Position numbers and translations under genes: made by a program. Of a stretch of DNA of 64,000 bases, positions 1 to 8,263 are shown in pieces (within the stretch, counting starts at the first letter, position 1; the number at the start of each line of letters is the position of its first letter). The stretch comes from DATGZH01 sp035297265 (GTDB lineage Bacteria > Actinomycetota > Acidimicrobiia > Acidimicrobiales > RAAP-2). The stretch is from NCBI GenBank assembly GCA_035297265.1, contig DATGZH010000027.1, positions 1 to 64,000 of the forward strand, read 5' to 3'. The notes beneath the pieces were generated by a model. It saw nothing but the letters and a program-made list of their open reading frames with translations. It was not told where the DNA came from and made no database searches.

Positions 1-1
1 C

Positions 2-832
2 GGGTCGAGCCTGGGCGGGGCCACCCAGGTCAGCTTCGGCCACCAGCGGCCGGCGCAGATTCTGTCGAACAACGGCTCGCAGATCACCGTCGTCGTGCCC
101 GCGGCGCCAGGTTCGATCATCGTCGACGTGACCGTTACGAACCCGGCCGGGACCTCGGCCGCCACGGGGGCCGACCGCTACATCTTCGGCACACCGCCGA
201 CCGGTTACGGCTACTGGCTCAACGCGTCGGACGGTGGGGTCTTCGCCTTCGGCAACGCCCCGTACGACGGCTCGATGGGCGGCAAGCACCTGAACGCGCC
301 GGTGGTCGGCATGGCCACCGTGCCGGGCAACGTCGGCTACTGGGAGGTGGCCGCCGACGGCGGCATCTTCGGCTTCGGGAAGGTCGGGTACTACGGGTCG
401 ATGGGCGGCAAGCCCCTCGCCCGGCCGATCGTGGCCATGGTGGCCACCCCCTCCGGCCAGGGCTACTGGGAGGTGGCCTCCGACGGCGGGCTGTTCGCCT
501 TCGGCGACGCCAAGTTCTACGGCTCGATGGGCGGGAAGCCCTTGAACCAGCCGGTGGTGGGCATCGCCGCGAGCCCCGACGGGACGGGTTACTGGGAGGT
601 GGCCTCCGACGGCGGGCTCTTCGCCTTCGGCCCGGGCGCCCCGTTCTTCGGCTCCATGGGCGGCATCCCGCTCAACAAGCCGATCGTGGCCATCGCCCCG
701 GCGCCCGACGCCGACGGCTACTGGGAGGTGGCCTCCGACGGCGGCCTCTTCAGTTTCGGGTCGGCCAACTTCTTCGGCTCGACGGGCAACCTCGTCCTCG
801 TGGCGCCCATCGTGGCCATGAGCCCGAGCTGA
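2..832 (+). CDS. Surface/secreted TIG-domain protein with GYW repeats (5' end missing)
   Basis: The reading frame is open to the left edge, so the N-terminus lies outside the window. The first ~60 codons look like the end of an IPT/TIG immunoglobulin-like domain (ATQVSFG ... VVVPAAPG ... VTVTNPAGTS). Then follow five repeats of about 42 residues that start GYW and continue EVASDGGLFAFG...FYGSMGG.PL..PVVG. Such repeats are common in exported actinobacterial proteins, often beside hydrolase domains, and probably form a propeller-like or adhesive surface module. The protein ends on the fifth repeat with no anchor or sorting signal. Substrate and function are unknown. A frameshifted relative of the repeat lies at 10728-10970. 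Confidence 0.8.
   Translation, partial: GSSLGGATQVSFGHQRPAQILSNNGSQITVVVPAAPGSIIVDVTVTNPAGTSAATGADRYIFGTPPTGYGYWLNASDGGVFAFGNAPYDGSMGGKHLNAPVVGMATVPGNVGYWEVAADGGIFGFGKVGYYGSMGGKPLARPIVAMVATPSGQGYWEVASDGGLFAFGDAKFYGSMGGKPLNQPVVGIAASPDGTGYWEVASDGGLFAFGPGAPFFGSMGGIPLNKPIVAIAPAPDADGYWEVASDGGLFSFGSANFFGSTGNLVLVAPIVAMSPS
209..829 (+). repeat. Five tandem ~126-bp repeats encoding GYW..ASDGG units
   Basis: In-frame tandem repeats of 42, 42, 42, 43 and about 38 codons. The conserved core is GYWEVASDGG(L/I)FAFG followed by YGSMGG(K)PL..P(V/I)V. The middle units are almost identical in protein sequence, which suggests recent duplication or strong constraint. Confidence 0.85.
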
Positions 833-890
833 GGCGCGCCGTCATCCGCGCCCCGTCGACCGGCCGCGCCGTTCGGGCGGGAGGACTCGC

Positions 891-1505
891 GTGCCCGTCG
901 ACCTAGGCGAGCTCCTCGCCCCGGCGACGACCGCCGTGGTCACGATGGAGGCGCAACGCAACGTGGTCGGCGACCTGAGCCCCCTGCCCGCGCTGCGCGA
1001 GGCGGTCGTGGCCGAGGGGATCCTGCCCCGGATCGGTGCGCTCCACGCGGCGGCGCGAGAGGTGGGGGCCACCGTCGTGCAGTGCCTCGCGGTCGACGAG
1101 GCGTGGTCGCCGCGCAACTACGCCGGTGCCGTGGCCCTGGCCCGCCGCCGGACCGCAGAGGCGCCGCCACCCGACGCCAACGACCCGGTGGCCGAGATCG
1201 GTCCGGCGCCGGGCGACCTCCGGGCCGTCCGCCACCACGGGGTGTCGCCCTTCACCGGGACCGACCTCGACGTGATGCTGCGGACCCGCGGCACGCGGAC
1301 CGTCGTGGCCTGCGGCGTCTCGCTCAACATCGGTATCCCGGGCATGGTCATCGAGGCCGTCGGCCTCGGCTACCGGGCCGTCGTGGCCACCGACGCGGTG
1401 GTCGGCGTCCCGCCCGAGTTCGGTCGGGCCGTGCTCGCCCACAGCCTGCCGTTCGTGGCCACGCTCCTCACGGTCGAGCAGATCGCCGAGGTCTGGGGCT
1501 CGTAG
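891..1505 (+). CDS. Isochorismatase-fold protein lacking the catalytic cysteine
   Basis: 204 aa, GTG start after a GGGAGGAC ribosome binding site. The fold is that of isochorismatase-like hydrolases: a first beta strand TAVVTME, the FTGTDLDVMLR segment, the VVACGVSLNIG strand-turn and AVVATDAVVG. Active members use an Asp-Lys-Cys triad. Here the Asp position is Glu20, the Lys position reads VRHH (about residues 113-116), and the Cys position in GVSxNIC is Gly148. A standard thiol-based hydrolysis is therefore unlikely. It may be a divergent subfamily with a different chemistry or a binding role. The neighbours (class II aldolase, SDR) suggest small-molecule metabolism but do not identify a substrate. 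Confidence 0.75.
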   Translation: MPVDLGELLAPATTAVVTMEAQRNVVGDLSPLPALREAVVAEGILPRIGALHAAAREVGATVVQCLAVDEAWSPRNYAGAVALARRRTAEAPPPDANDPVAEIGPAPGDLRAVRHHGVSPFTGTDLDVMLRTRGTRTVVACGVSLNIGIPGMVIEAVGLGYRAVVATDAVVGVPPEFGRAVLAHSLPFVATLLTVEQIAEVWGS

Positions 1506-1735
1506 GGACGGGCCGGGTCGGCGGGAGCGGCCCGACGGCGGCCCGGAGCGGCGGGCGCACGGTGGCGCGTCCCGCGGGTTCGGGCTGGAGCGCGTCCTCC
1601 CGGGCGCGGATCTGGCGACGGCCGAGGTGTGCCGGGTGATCCGGACGGCCTTCGCCTGATCCCGTGTGGTCTGCTCAGATAGGCCTCCTCGGCAACGGAG
1701 CGGCCGGCGGTCGGGCGAGGACGGGAGGCGACGAG

Positions 1736-2470
1736 ATGGCTGCGGTGGCGATCAAAGACGAGCTGCTCCGCGAGGTGGCCGCGTCGGCCACCGAGTTCTT
1801 CGAGCGCAAGCTGACGCCGGGCGGCGACGCCGGCGACACGAGCCTGCGGGACCCCGAGTCGGGTCTCATCTACATCCTGCCCCGGCCGGCGCCCGACCGG
1901 CCTTTCCAGAACTGGAGCGAGGTCGGGCCGGACTACGTGGCGGTCGTCGACCCGACCGGCGCCTCGGTCCTCGACAACGGGGTCCAGCCCACGGTGGAGC
2001 TGGCTACCCACCTCATGATCTACGAGGCCCGGCCCGAGGTGTGCGCCATCGTCCACAGCCACGGCGAGTGGTCGCAGATCTTCTCGATCCTGCGCTGGGA
2101 CATCCCGACGTTCACCTCGGACACCTACTTCATCGGGGGGATGGGCCCGATCCGCTGCGCGCCGACCGGCGGCGTGGCCACCGACGAGTGCGCCCGCGAG
2201 GCGCTGAAGGCCCTCGGCGAGCGGGCCCAGGCCGCCCTCCTGCCCTCGCACGGCGCGGTGTGCCTCGGGAAGGACTTCCGGGCGGCCTTCCACGTGGCCG
2301 AGATGGTCGAGCGGGCGGCCCGCCAGGCCCTCTACATCCGCCTCCTCGGTGGGGCGCCCCAGATGAGCCTCGAGGACCTGATGGGTCGGGAAGGCCTCGC
2401 CGCCATGAGCGAGGCGGCCGAGGCCGGCGGGGAGACGGTCGAGGCGATGCTCATGCGGGTCGCCCTGTGA
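1736..2470 (+). CDS. Class II aldolase/adducin family protein
   Basis: 244 aa from the ATG that follows GGGAGGCGACGAG; the frame extends upstream to 1664, but that extension lacks a ribosome binding site and family similarity. Zinc-binding features of class II aldolases are visible: VHSHGEW in the middle and LLPSHGAV further on. Family members cleave phosphorylated sugars or act on related carbonyl compounds such as fuculose-phosphate and dehydratase-type substrates. The substrate cannot be told from sequence. The SDR gene starts 24 bp downstream, so the two probably form one operon and may act in the same pathway. Confidence 0.8.
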   Translation: MAAVAIKDELLREVAASATEFFERKLTPGGDAGDTSLRDPESGLIYILPRPAPDRPFQNWSEVGPDYVAVVDPTGASVLDNGVQPTVELATHLMIYEARPEVCAIVHSHGEWSQIFSILRWDIPTFTSDTYFIGGMGPIRCAPTGGVATDECAREALKALGERAQAALLPSHGAVCLGKDFRAAFHVAEMVERAARQALYIRLLGGAPQMSLEDLMGREGLAAMSEAAEAGGETVEAMLMRVAL

Positions 2471-2494
2471 CCGCGGCGGCGAAGGGAGCGCGCC

Positions 2495-3277
2495 ATGGGT
2501 GAGTTCGACGGCCGCGTCGCCCTCGTGACGGGGGGAGGGAGCGGCATCGGCCGGCAGGTGGCCAAGCACTTCGCCCGGGAGGGCGCCACGGTGCTCGTGA
2601 CCGACGTCTCGGTCGAGGGCGGTGAGGAGACGGTGGCCCAGATCGCGGCCGAGGAGGACAAGACCGCGGTCTTCGCCAAGATGGACGTGACCAGGGCCGA
2701 CGAGGTGGCGTCGGTCGTCGAGGAGCTCAGCCGCTCGATGGGCGACATCTCGCTCCTCCTCGTGTGCGCCGGCGTGTCCTCGATCGTGCCGTTCCTCAAG
2801 ATGACCGAGGCCGACTGGGACTTCAACATGGACGTGAACGCCAAGGGCGTCTTCTTGGTGCTGCGAGAGGTCGTGGCGAGGATGGCCGAGCGGGGCCGGG
2901 GCGAGGTGGTGGTGATCGCCTCGGCGGCCAGCAAGGGGGGAGGACCGAACCTGGCCCACTACTGCGCCTCGAAGTGGGCGGTCCTCGGCCTCGTCCAGAG
3001 CGTGGCCCGCGAGGTGGCCCGCAAAGGGGTGCGAGTGAACGCGGTGTGCCCCGGGTTCGTGCGGACGCCGATGCAGGACCGCGAGGTGGTCTGGGAGGGT
3101 GAGCTGCGGGGCATCGACCCCGAGGAGGTGCGCCGGAGCTACGTCGAGCACACGCCGCTCGGCCGGGTGTGCGAGCCCGAGGACGTCGCCGACGTGATGG
3201 TGTTCCTGTGCTCGGACAAGGCCCGGTTCATGACGGGCCAGGCCGTCAACGTCACCGGCGGGATGGTCATGCACTGA
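2495..3277 (+). CDS. Short-chain dehydrogenase/reductase
   Basis: 260 aa, ATG start with a GAAGGGAG ribosome binding site. This is a classical SDR: the cofactor motif TGGGSGIG is near residue 12, Asp (VTDVS) after beta-2 favours NAD(H), the catalytic Ser lies in VIASAAS, the YxxxK motif is YCASK, and the C-terminus is a typical VTGGMVMH. It is probably an NAD-dependent alcohol dehydrogenase or 3-oxoacyl reductase. Its place after a class II aldolase suggests sugar or polyol catabolism, which is inference. Confidence 0.85.
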   Translation: MGEFDGRVALVTGGGSGIGRQVAKHFAREGATVLVTDVSVEGGEETVAQIAAEEDKTAVFAKMDVTRADEVASVVEELSRSMGDISLLLVCAGVSSIVPFLKMTEADWDFNMDVNAKGVFLVLREVVARMAERGRGEVVVIASAASKGGGPNLAHYCASKWAVLGLVQSVAREVARKGVRVNAVCPGFVRTPMQDREVVWEGELRGIDPEEVRRSYVEHTPLGRVCEPEDVADVMVFLCSDKARFMTGQAVNVTGGMVMH

Positions 3278-3303
3278 AAGCGGACCGCCCGGCCGTCGGC
3301 CAC

Positions 3304-3309
3304 TACGCT
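3304..3309 (+). promoter_or_regulatory. -10-like hexamer TACGCT, leaderless arrangement
   Basis: TACGCT lies 8 nt before the GTG at 3318 and no Shine-Dalgarno is present. It matches the spacing seen before several other first genes in this window. Confidence 0.5.
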
Positions 3310-3317
3310 CCTCTTCC

Positions 3318-3695
3318 GTGTCAACGGCTGACGTCGTGGTGCTGATCGGGGCGGTCGTGGTCTGCCTGGCCGCCATCGTGTGCCTGGTGGCGGCGTTCGT
3401 GCTCGTCGGGCAGGTGCAGCGGCTCGAGCGGGCGGTCGAGGCCTTCCGCGACGAGGCCCTCCCGCTCGTGGCCGAGGCCCGGCAGGCGGCCGACCAGGCG
3501 GCGGGGGAACTCGCCCGGGTGGAGGCGGTCCTCGAGGGGACCGAGTCGGTCACGGCCACCGTGGACTCGGCGTCCCGGCTGGCCCAGCGGGCCCTGGCCA
3601 ACCCGGTGGTGAAGGTGCTGGCCTTCCGGGCCGGCGCGGCGAGCGGGCTCCGGGCCATGCGGGAGCCCGAGCCCGCTCGGAGGAAGGCCCGGTGA
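3318..3695 (+). CDS. DUF948-like membrane-anchored coiled-coil protein
   Basis: 125 aa, GTG start. One strong N-terminal membrane segment (VVVLIGAVVVCLAAIVCLVA) is followed by an Ala/Glu-rich helix likely to form a coiled coil and a basic tail. Size, topology and position just upstream of alaS match the DUF948-type proteins found there in many Gram-positive genomes. Its stop overlaps the next start (TGATG), so the two are co-translated. Function is unknown; a role at the cell envelope is inferred. Confidence 0.75.
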   Translation: MSTADVVVLIGAVVVCLAAIVCLVAAFVLVGQVQRLERAVEAFRDEALPLVAEARQAADQAAGELARVEAVLEGTESVTATVDSASRLAQRALANPVVKVLAFRAGAASGLRAMREPEPARRKAR

Positions 3696-4024
3696 TGCGC
3701 CGACCGGCCTGGCTGGCCCTCGGCGTGGCCATCGGGGTGGGCGGCACCCTCTGGACCGAGCAGCAGGTGAAGAAGACCCTTCGCCAGGCCAAGGACCGTC
3801 TCGCCCCCGACCAACTGGCGGCCGACGCGCTGGCGGGCGTCCGCCAGCGCCTGCGGGCCGCGGTCAGCGCAGCCCGGGAGGCCCGGGAGGAGCGGGCGGC
3901 CGAGCTGTGGCGCGAGCTCGACCCTCCTCCGGCGAACGGGCGGCCGGGCGCGGTGCCGCCGCCGCCGGCGGTCAAGGCGCCGCAGACGAACGGCCTGCGG
4001 GGAGGCGGGACCACCCACCGGTAA
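3695..4024 (+). CDS. Small hypothetical protein with N-terminal membrane segment, upstream of alaS
   Basis: 109 aa. The ATG overlaps the previous stop by 1 nt. The N-terminus (RRPAWLALGVAIGVGGTLW) is a hydrophobic segment. The middle is charged and helical (KKTLRQAKDRLAPDQ...), and the C-terminus is Pro/Gly-rich and probably disordered. I do not recognise a named family. Small membrane-associated proteins of this type occur between the DUF948-like gene and alaS in other actinobacteria. Confidence 0.65.
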   Translation: MRRPAWLALGVAIGVGGTLWTEQQVKKTLRQAKDRLAPDQLAADALAGVRQRLRAAVSAAREAREERAAELWRELDPPPANGRPGAVPPPPAVKAPQTNGLRGGGTTHR

Positions 4025-4027
4025 TCT
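4022..4027 (+). promoter_or_regulatory. -10-like hexamer TAATCT before alaS
   Basis: TAATCT is 7 nt upstream of the alaS ATG (4035), with no Shine-Dalgarno between. It suggests alaS has its own leaderless promoter even though it sits behind two small genes. Confidence 0.5.
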
Positions 4028-4034
4028 TGACCGG

Positions 4035-6608
4035 ATGGACGCCCAGGGGCTACGCACGGCCTTCACGCGCTTTTTCGCCGAGCGGGGCCACACCGTCGTG
4101 CCCTCGGCCAGCCTCATCCCCCACGACCCGACGGTGCTCTTCACGATCGCCGGCATGGTCCCCTTCAAGCCCTACTTCCTCGGTGAGGAGACCTCGCCGT
4201 GGCCCCGGGCCACGACCGTCCAGAAGTGCTTCCGCACCCCCGACATCGACCTCGTAGGCACGAACACCCGCCACCTCACGTTCTTCGAGATGCTCGGGAA
4301 CTTCAGCTTCGGCGACTACTTCAAGGAACTGGCCATCCCCTACGCCTGGGACCTCGTCACCGAGGTCTTCGGGATCGAGCCGGACCGCCTCTGGGTCACC
4401 GTCCACGAGACCGACGACGAGGCCAAAGAGATCTGGACCGACGCCGTCGGGGTGCCGGCCGAACGGGTCCAGTGGGTGCCCGGCGAGAACTTCTGGAGCA
4501 TGGGGGACACGGGGCCCTGCGGACCGTCGTCGGAGCTGTTCTTCGACAAGGGCGACGCCCTCGGTGCGCCGGGCGGGCCGGCCCATGGGGGCGAGGAGCG
4601 CTACGTCGAGATCTGGAACCTCGTCTTCATGCAGTACAACCGGTTGGCCGACGGCTCGCTCGTCGACCTGCCGCGCAAGAACATCGACACCGGGGCGGGG
4701 TTCGAGCGGGTGCTCTCCGTGCTCCAGGGGACGGACTCGGTCTTCGCCACCGACGAGCTGGCCGGGCTGGTCGAGGCGGCCGAGCGGGCCACCGGCGCCC
4801 GCTACGGCGAGACCGAGCCGGCCGACGTGGCCCTCCGGGTCATGGCCGACCACGCCCGGGCGATGACGATGCTCGTCGCCGACGGGGTGCTGCCCTCCAA
4901 CACCGGCCGGGGCTACGTGCTGCGGCGGGTCCTCCGCCGGGCGGTGCTGGCCGCCCGGCGCCTCGGGACCGAGGCGCCAGTCCTCGGCCAGATGGCCGGG
5001 GCGGTGGCCGAGCTGATGGGGGAGGCCTACCCCTCACTCACCGAGAACCTCGGCCTCGTCGTCGAGGTCGTCGAACGCGAGGAGTCCGGCTTCGACCGCA
5101 CGTTGCGCAGCGGGCTCGGGCTCTTAGAGGACGCCCTCGGCGTGGCCAAGGAGGGCTCGGGCACCCTCGGCGGCGACGTCGCCTTCTGGCTCCATGACAC
5201 GCACGGCTTCCCGATCGAGCTCACCGAGGAGCTGGCGACCGAGGCCGACGTGGCCGTCGACCGGGCGGGCTTCGAGGCGGCGATGGCCGAGCAGCGCGAA
5301 CGGGCCCGCCAGTCCGGACGCTTCCCGGCGCAGGCCGACGAGGCGGCCTACCGGGCCCTTCTCGACGACGAGGGTCCGAGCGCCTTCGTCGGCCGATCGC
5401 CCGAGCACTACGCCACCGGGGCCAGCGTCCTGGCCGTGCTTGACGGGGCCGAGCCCGGCACCGTCGAGATCTTCCTCGACCGCACCCCCTTCTACGCCGA
5501 GGGCGGCGGCCAGGTGGGCGACACCGGCGCTATCGCCACCGAGACCGGGCGGGCCGAGGTGTTCGACACCCAGGCGGTCCTGCCAGGCCTCACTGCCCAC
5601 CGGGCCCGGCTACCGGCCGGTGACATGATCTTCGCCGGCCAGGACGCCACGGCGGCCATCGACGGGCCCCGCCGCGAGGCGCTCAGGCGCAACCACACCG
5701 GGACCCATCTCCTGCACGCCGCGCTCCGCGAGGTGCTGGGCGACCACGTCCGTCAGCAGGGCTCGCGGGTCATGCCCGACCGCCTCTCCTTCGACTTCAG
5801 CCACCACGGCCAGCCGGCGCGCGAGGAGCTGAGCGAGGTGATCGAGCTGGCCAACGCCGACATGCTGAGCGACGCCGCGGTGGAGACGACCGAGACCACC
5901 CTGGCCGAGGCCCAGGCCATGGGGGCCATCGCCTTCTTCGAGGAGAAGTACGGCGACACGGTGCGGGTGGTCCGGGCCGGGCCGCACTCCCTCGAGTTCT
6001 GCGGCGGCACCCACGTGGGCTCGCTCGGCCAGATCGGTCCGCTCGCCATCGTCTCGGAGAGCTCGATCGGGGCCAACACCCGGCGGATCGAGGCCCTGAC
6101 CGGCCTGGCCACCATCGAACGGTCGGCCCGCCACGAGGCCCTCCTCGCCGACGCGGCCGGGCTGTTGCGGACCGAGCCCGAAGGCGTGGTCGACGCGCTC
6201 GAGCGGCTGCTCGAGCGGCAGAAGGTCGCCGACAAGGAGCTCGCCCGGCTGCGGGCGGCCAACCTCGACGCGGAGGCCGTCCGCCTGGCCGACGGGGCGG
6301 CCGACGGCGTGGTCGTGGCCCGGCGCGACGGCCTCGAGCCCGACGCGCTGCGCTCGCTGGCGGTCGCCGTGCGGCGGCGCGACGGCACCCGGGCCGTCGT
6401 GCTCGGCGGCTCGCCCGACGGGGCCAAGGTGTCGCTGGCCGTGGCGACAGACGGCGACCCCGACGCCACCGCGCTCGTGCGCCAGGTGGCCGAGGTGGTC
6501 GGCGGGGGCGGAGGCGGCTCGGCCGAGGTGGCCCTCGCCGGCGGGCGCGAGGTGGGACGCCTGGACGAGGCCCTCGACGAGGCCCGGCGCCTGCTCGGCC
6601 GGTCATGA
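4035..6608 (+). CDS. alaS: Alanine--tRNA ligase
   Basis: 857 aa, full length for bacterial AlaRS. Charges tRNA-Ala in the cytoplasm. The N-terminal aminoacylation domain opens with the typical LRTAFTRFFAERGHTVVPS and contains FFEMLGNFSFGDYF. The editing domain has the zinc motif HTGTHLLH and, later, CGGTHV. The C-terminal region is the usual oligomerisation/C-Ala segment. The gene overlaps ruvX by 4 bp, and the run alaS-ruvX-mltG-aroE is conserved in many bacteria. Confidence 0.97.
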   Translation: MDAQGLRTAFTRFFAERGHTVVPSASLIPHDPTVLFTIAGMVPFKPYFLGEETSPWPRATTVQKCFRTPDIDLVGTNTRHLTFFEMLGNFSFGDYFKELAIPYAWDLVTEVFGIEPDRLWVTVHETDDEAKEIWTDAVGVPAERVQWVPGENFWSMGDTGPCGPSSELFFDKGDALGAPGGPAHGGEERYVEIWNLVFMQYNRLADGSLVDLPRKNIDTGAGFERVLSVLQGTDSVFATDELAGLVEAAERATGARYGETEPADVALRVMADHARAMTMLVADGVLPSNTGRGYVLRRVLRRAVLAARRLGTEAPVLGQMAGAVAELMGEAYPSLTENLGLVVEVVEREESGFDRTLRSGLGLLEDALGVAKEGSGTLGGDVAFWLHDTHGFPIELTEELATEADVAVDRAGFEAAMAEQRERARQSGRFPAQADEAAYRALLDDEGPSAFVGRSPEHYATGASVLAVLDGAEPGTVEIFLDRTPFYAEGGGQVGDTGAIATETGRAEVFDTQAVLPGLTAHRARLPAGDMIFAGQDATAAIDGPRREALRRNHTGTHLLHAALREVLGDHVRQQGSRVMPDRLSFDFSHHGQPAREELSEVIELANADMLSDAAVETTETTLAEAQAMGAIAFFEEKYGDTVRVVRAGPHSLEFCGGTHVGSLGQIGPLAIVSESSIGANTRRIEALTGLATIERSARHEALLADAAGLLRTEPEGVVDALERLLERQKVADKELARLRAANLDAEAVRLADGAADGVVVARRDGLEPDALRSLAVAVRRRDGTRAVVLGGSPDGAKVSLAVATDGDPDATALVRQVAEVVGGGGGGSAEVALAGGREVGRLDEALDEARRLLGRS

Positions 6609-7063
6609 GCAACGGGGCCGTCCCGGCCGGGGCCGCTCGGACCGACCGGGTGATGGGGGTGGACCTCGGCAGCCGGCGCATCGGGGTGGCGGTGAGCGAC
6701 TCGGCCGCGCAGATGGCCTTCCCAAAGACCGTGGTCGAGCGAACGGGCGACCCCGCCGCCGACCGCCGCCGGCTGGCGGCCCTGGCCGCCGAGCTCGAGG
6801 CCCGCACCATCGTCGTCGGCCTGCCCCTCAGCCTCGACGGCCGCGAGGGTCCGGCCGCCCGGGCGGCCCTCGCCGAGGCCGAGGCGCTGCGCCGGGACCT
6901 CGAGAGCAGCGGCGTCGAGGTGACCACCTTCGACGAGCGGCTGACGACGGTCGAGGCCGACCGGGCACTCTCGGACGCCGGCAAGGACGGCCGGGCCCGG
7001 CGCCGGGTCGTCGACAGCGCGGCGGCCGCCGTCCTCCTGCAGGCCTGGCTGGACGCCCGATGA
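6605..7063 (+). CDS. ruvX: Holliday junction resolvase-like / pre-16S rRNA nuclease YqgF
   Basis: 152 aa, start overlaps the alaS stop (ATGA). RNase H-fold: the first catalytic strand MGVDLGSRRIGVAVSD carries the essential Asp, VVGLPLSLDG follows, and TTFDERLTTVEADRAL holds the next acidic residues. YqgF matures the 16S rRNA 5' end and was first described as a putative resolvase. It is co-translated with alaS and mltG. Confidence 0.93.
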   Translation: MSNGAVPAGAARTDRVMGVDLGSRRIGVAVSDSAAQMAFPKTVVERTGDPAADRRRLAALAAELEARTIVVGLPLSLDGREGPAARAALAEAEALRRDLESSGVEVTTFDERLTTVEADRALSDAGKDGRARRRVVDSAAAAVLLQAWLDAR

Positions 7064-8262
7064 GCGAGCCCCCGGCCGGCGACGAGCTCGGCCTGGAGGG
7101 GCGGCCGCCCCCGCCGCTCGTCGTGGGCGGCGACGAATGGTCCGACCCCGAGGTGGCCGAGCCGGCCGTCGACGGCGACGGCCCGGCCCCGAGTGCCCCG
7201 GCCGAGGACGCAGGCCGCGGGGCGGCCCGCCGGGAGGCCAAGCGGGCCGCTCGGCGCCGACGGCGCCGGATCACCCTCGGGGTGCTCGGCGGCATCGTGC
7301 TGCTCGTGATCGGCTTCGTGGCCTGGTACGAGCTCGAGTCCCATCCCACCGGGGCGATCGGCCCGCCGGTCCAGGTCCAGGTGGCCAAGGGCGAGGCCAC
7401 GGACACGCTCGTCGGCGACCTGGCCGGCCGGGGCGTGATCGGCAGTTCCCTCGCCTTCCGCCTCTACCTCTTCTTCCACGGCACGCCGAACGTGACGCCC
7501 GGGCGCTACCTCTTCCACCAGAACCAGGCGTTCGGGACGGTGCACGAGATCCTCTCGGGTGGCCCCGACGTCTTCCCGGTGGTCGTCTACCCCGGCTTCA
7601 CGCTGCAGGAGGTGGCCAGGTCCGTGGGTGACCTGCCGGGGCACTCGAGCGTCAACTTCCTGTCCGTGGCCAAGAGCGGCGAAGTGGCCTCGCCCTACCA
7701 GCCGGCGGGGTCCGACAACCTGGAGGGCCTCGTCGGGAGCGGCACCTACGAGGTGGTGCCGGGCGAGACCGAGCGCCAGCTGCTCCAGGCGATGGTGCAG
7801 CGCTTCGACCGTCAGGCGGTCGCCGCGGGGCTCACCCCGGCCGCGGCGGCCGCCCTCGGCTACACGCCCTACGAAGTGGTGACGGTGGCCTCCATCGTCC
7901 AGAAGGAGGGCTACTACCCGAAGAACATGGGTCCGGTGGCCCGGGTGATCTACAACCGGCTCGCGCAGGGCACCCCGCTCCAGATGGACTCGACGGTGCT
8001 GTACTCGCTCGGCCAGGACGGGGGCACGGTGACCCAGGCCGACCTCGCCCTCGACACCCCCTACAACACCTACAAGCACACCGGACTCACGCCCACGCCG
8101 ATCTCTATCCCCTCGCCGAAGGCCCTCACCGCGGCGGTGCACCCACCGCCCGGTGACTGGCTCTTCTTCGTCGTCGTGTCGAAGGACGGCACCGAGGCCT
8201 TCTCGGACACCTACGCCGGGCAGCAGGCGAACGAGCAGCTCGCCAAGAGCCGGGGGCTGTGA
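7060..8262 (+). CDS. mltG: Endolytic murein transglycosylase
   Basis: 400 aa. A long acidic/Pro-rich cytoplasmic N-terminus (~60 aa) and basic RREAKRAARRRRRR precede one membrane helix (about residues 70-87). The YceG/MltG domain follows, with a LysM-like part and the catalytic region VASIVQKEGYYPKNMG, in which Glu is the active-site residue, then VARVIYNRL and TPYNTYKHTGL. MltG cleaves nascent peptidoglycan strands and sets their length. It overlaps ruvX by 4 bp and is followed immediately by aroE. Confidence 0.93.
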   Translation: MSEPPAGDELGLEGRPPPPLVVGGDEWSDPEVAEPAVDGDGPAPSAPAEDAGRGAARREAKRAARRRRRRITLGVLGGIVLLVIGFVAWYELESHPTGAIGPPVQVQVAKGEATDTLVGDLAGRGVIGSSLAFRLYLFFHGTPNVTPGRYLFHQNQAFGTVHEILSGGPDVFPVVVYPGFTLQEVARSVGDLPGHSSVNFLSVAKSGEVASPYQPAGSDNLEGLVGSGTYEVVPGETERQLLQAMVQRFDRQAVAAGLTPAAAAALGYTPYEVVTVASIVQKEGYYPKNMGPVARVIYNRLAQGTPLQMDSTVLYSLGQDGGTVTQADLALDTPYNTYKHTGLTPTPISIPSPKALTAAVHPPPGDWLFFVVVSKDGTEAFSDTYAGQQANEQLAKSRGL

Positions 8263-8263
8263 C

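Noticed and set aside
1570..1590. GGGTTCGGGC resembling a tRNA T-arm
   Set aside because: No acceptor, D-arm or anticodon stem can be built around it.
1562..1659. Short open stretch ending GFGLERVLPGADLATAEVCRVIRTAFA before a stop
   Set aside because: It looks protein-like and could be the tail of a lost gene, but it has no start, no ribosome binding site and no family I can name; GC-rich DNA gives such frames by chance.
1370..4168. 932-codon minus-strand frame
   Set aside because: Antisense shadow of the aldolase, SDR and small membrane genes; no domain recognisable.
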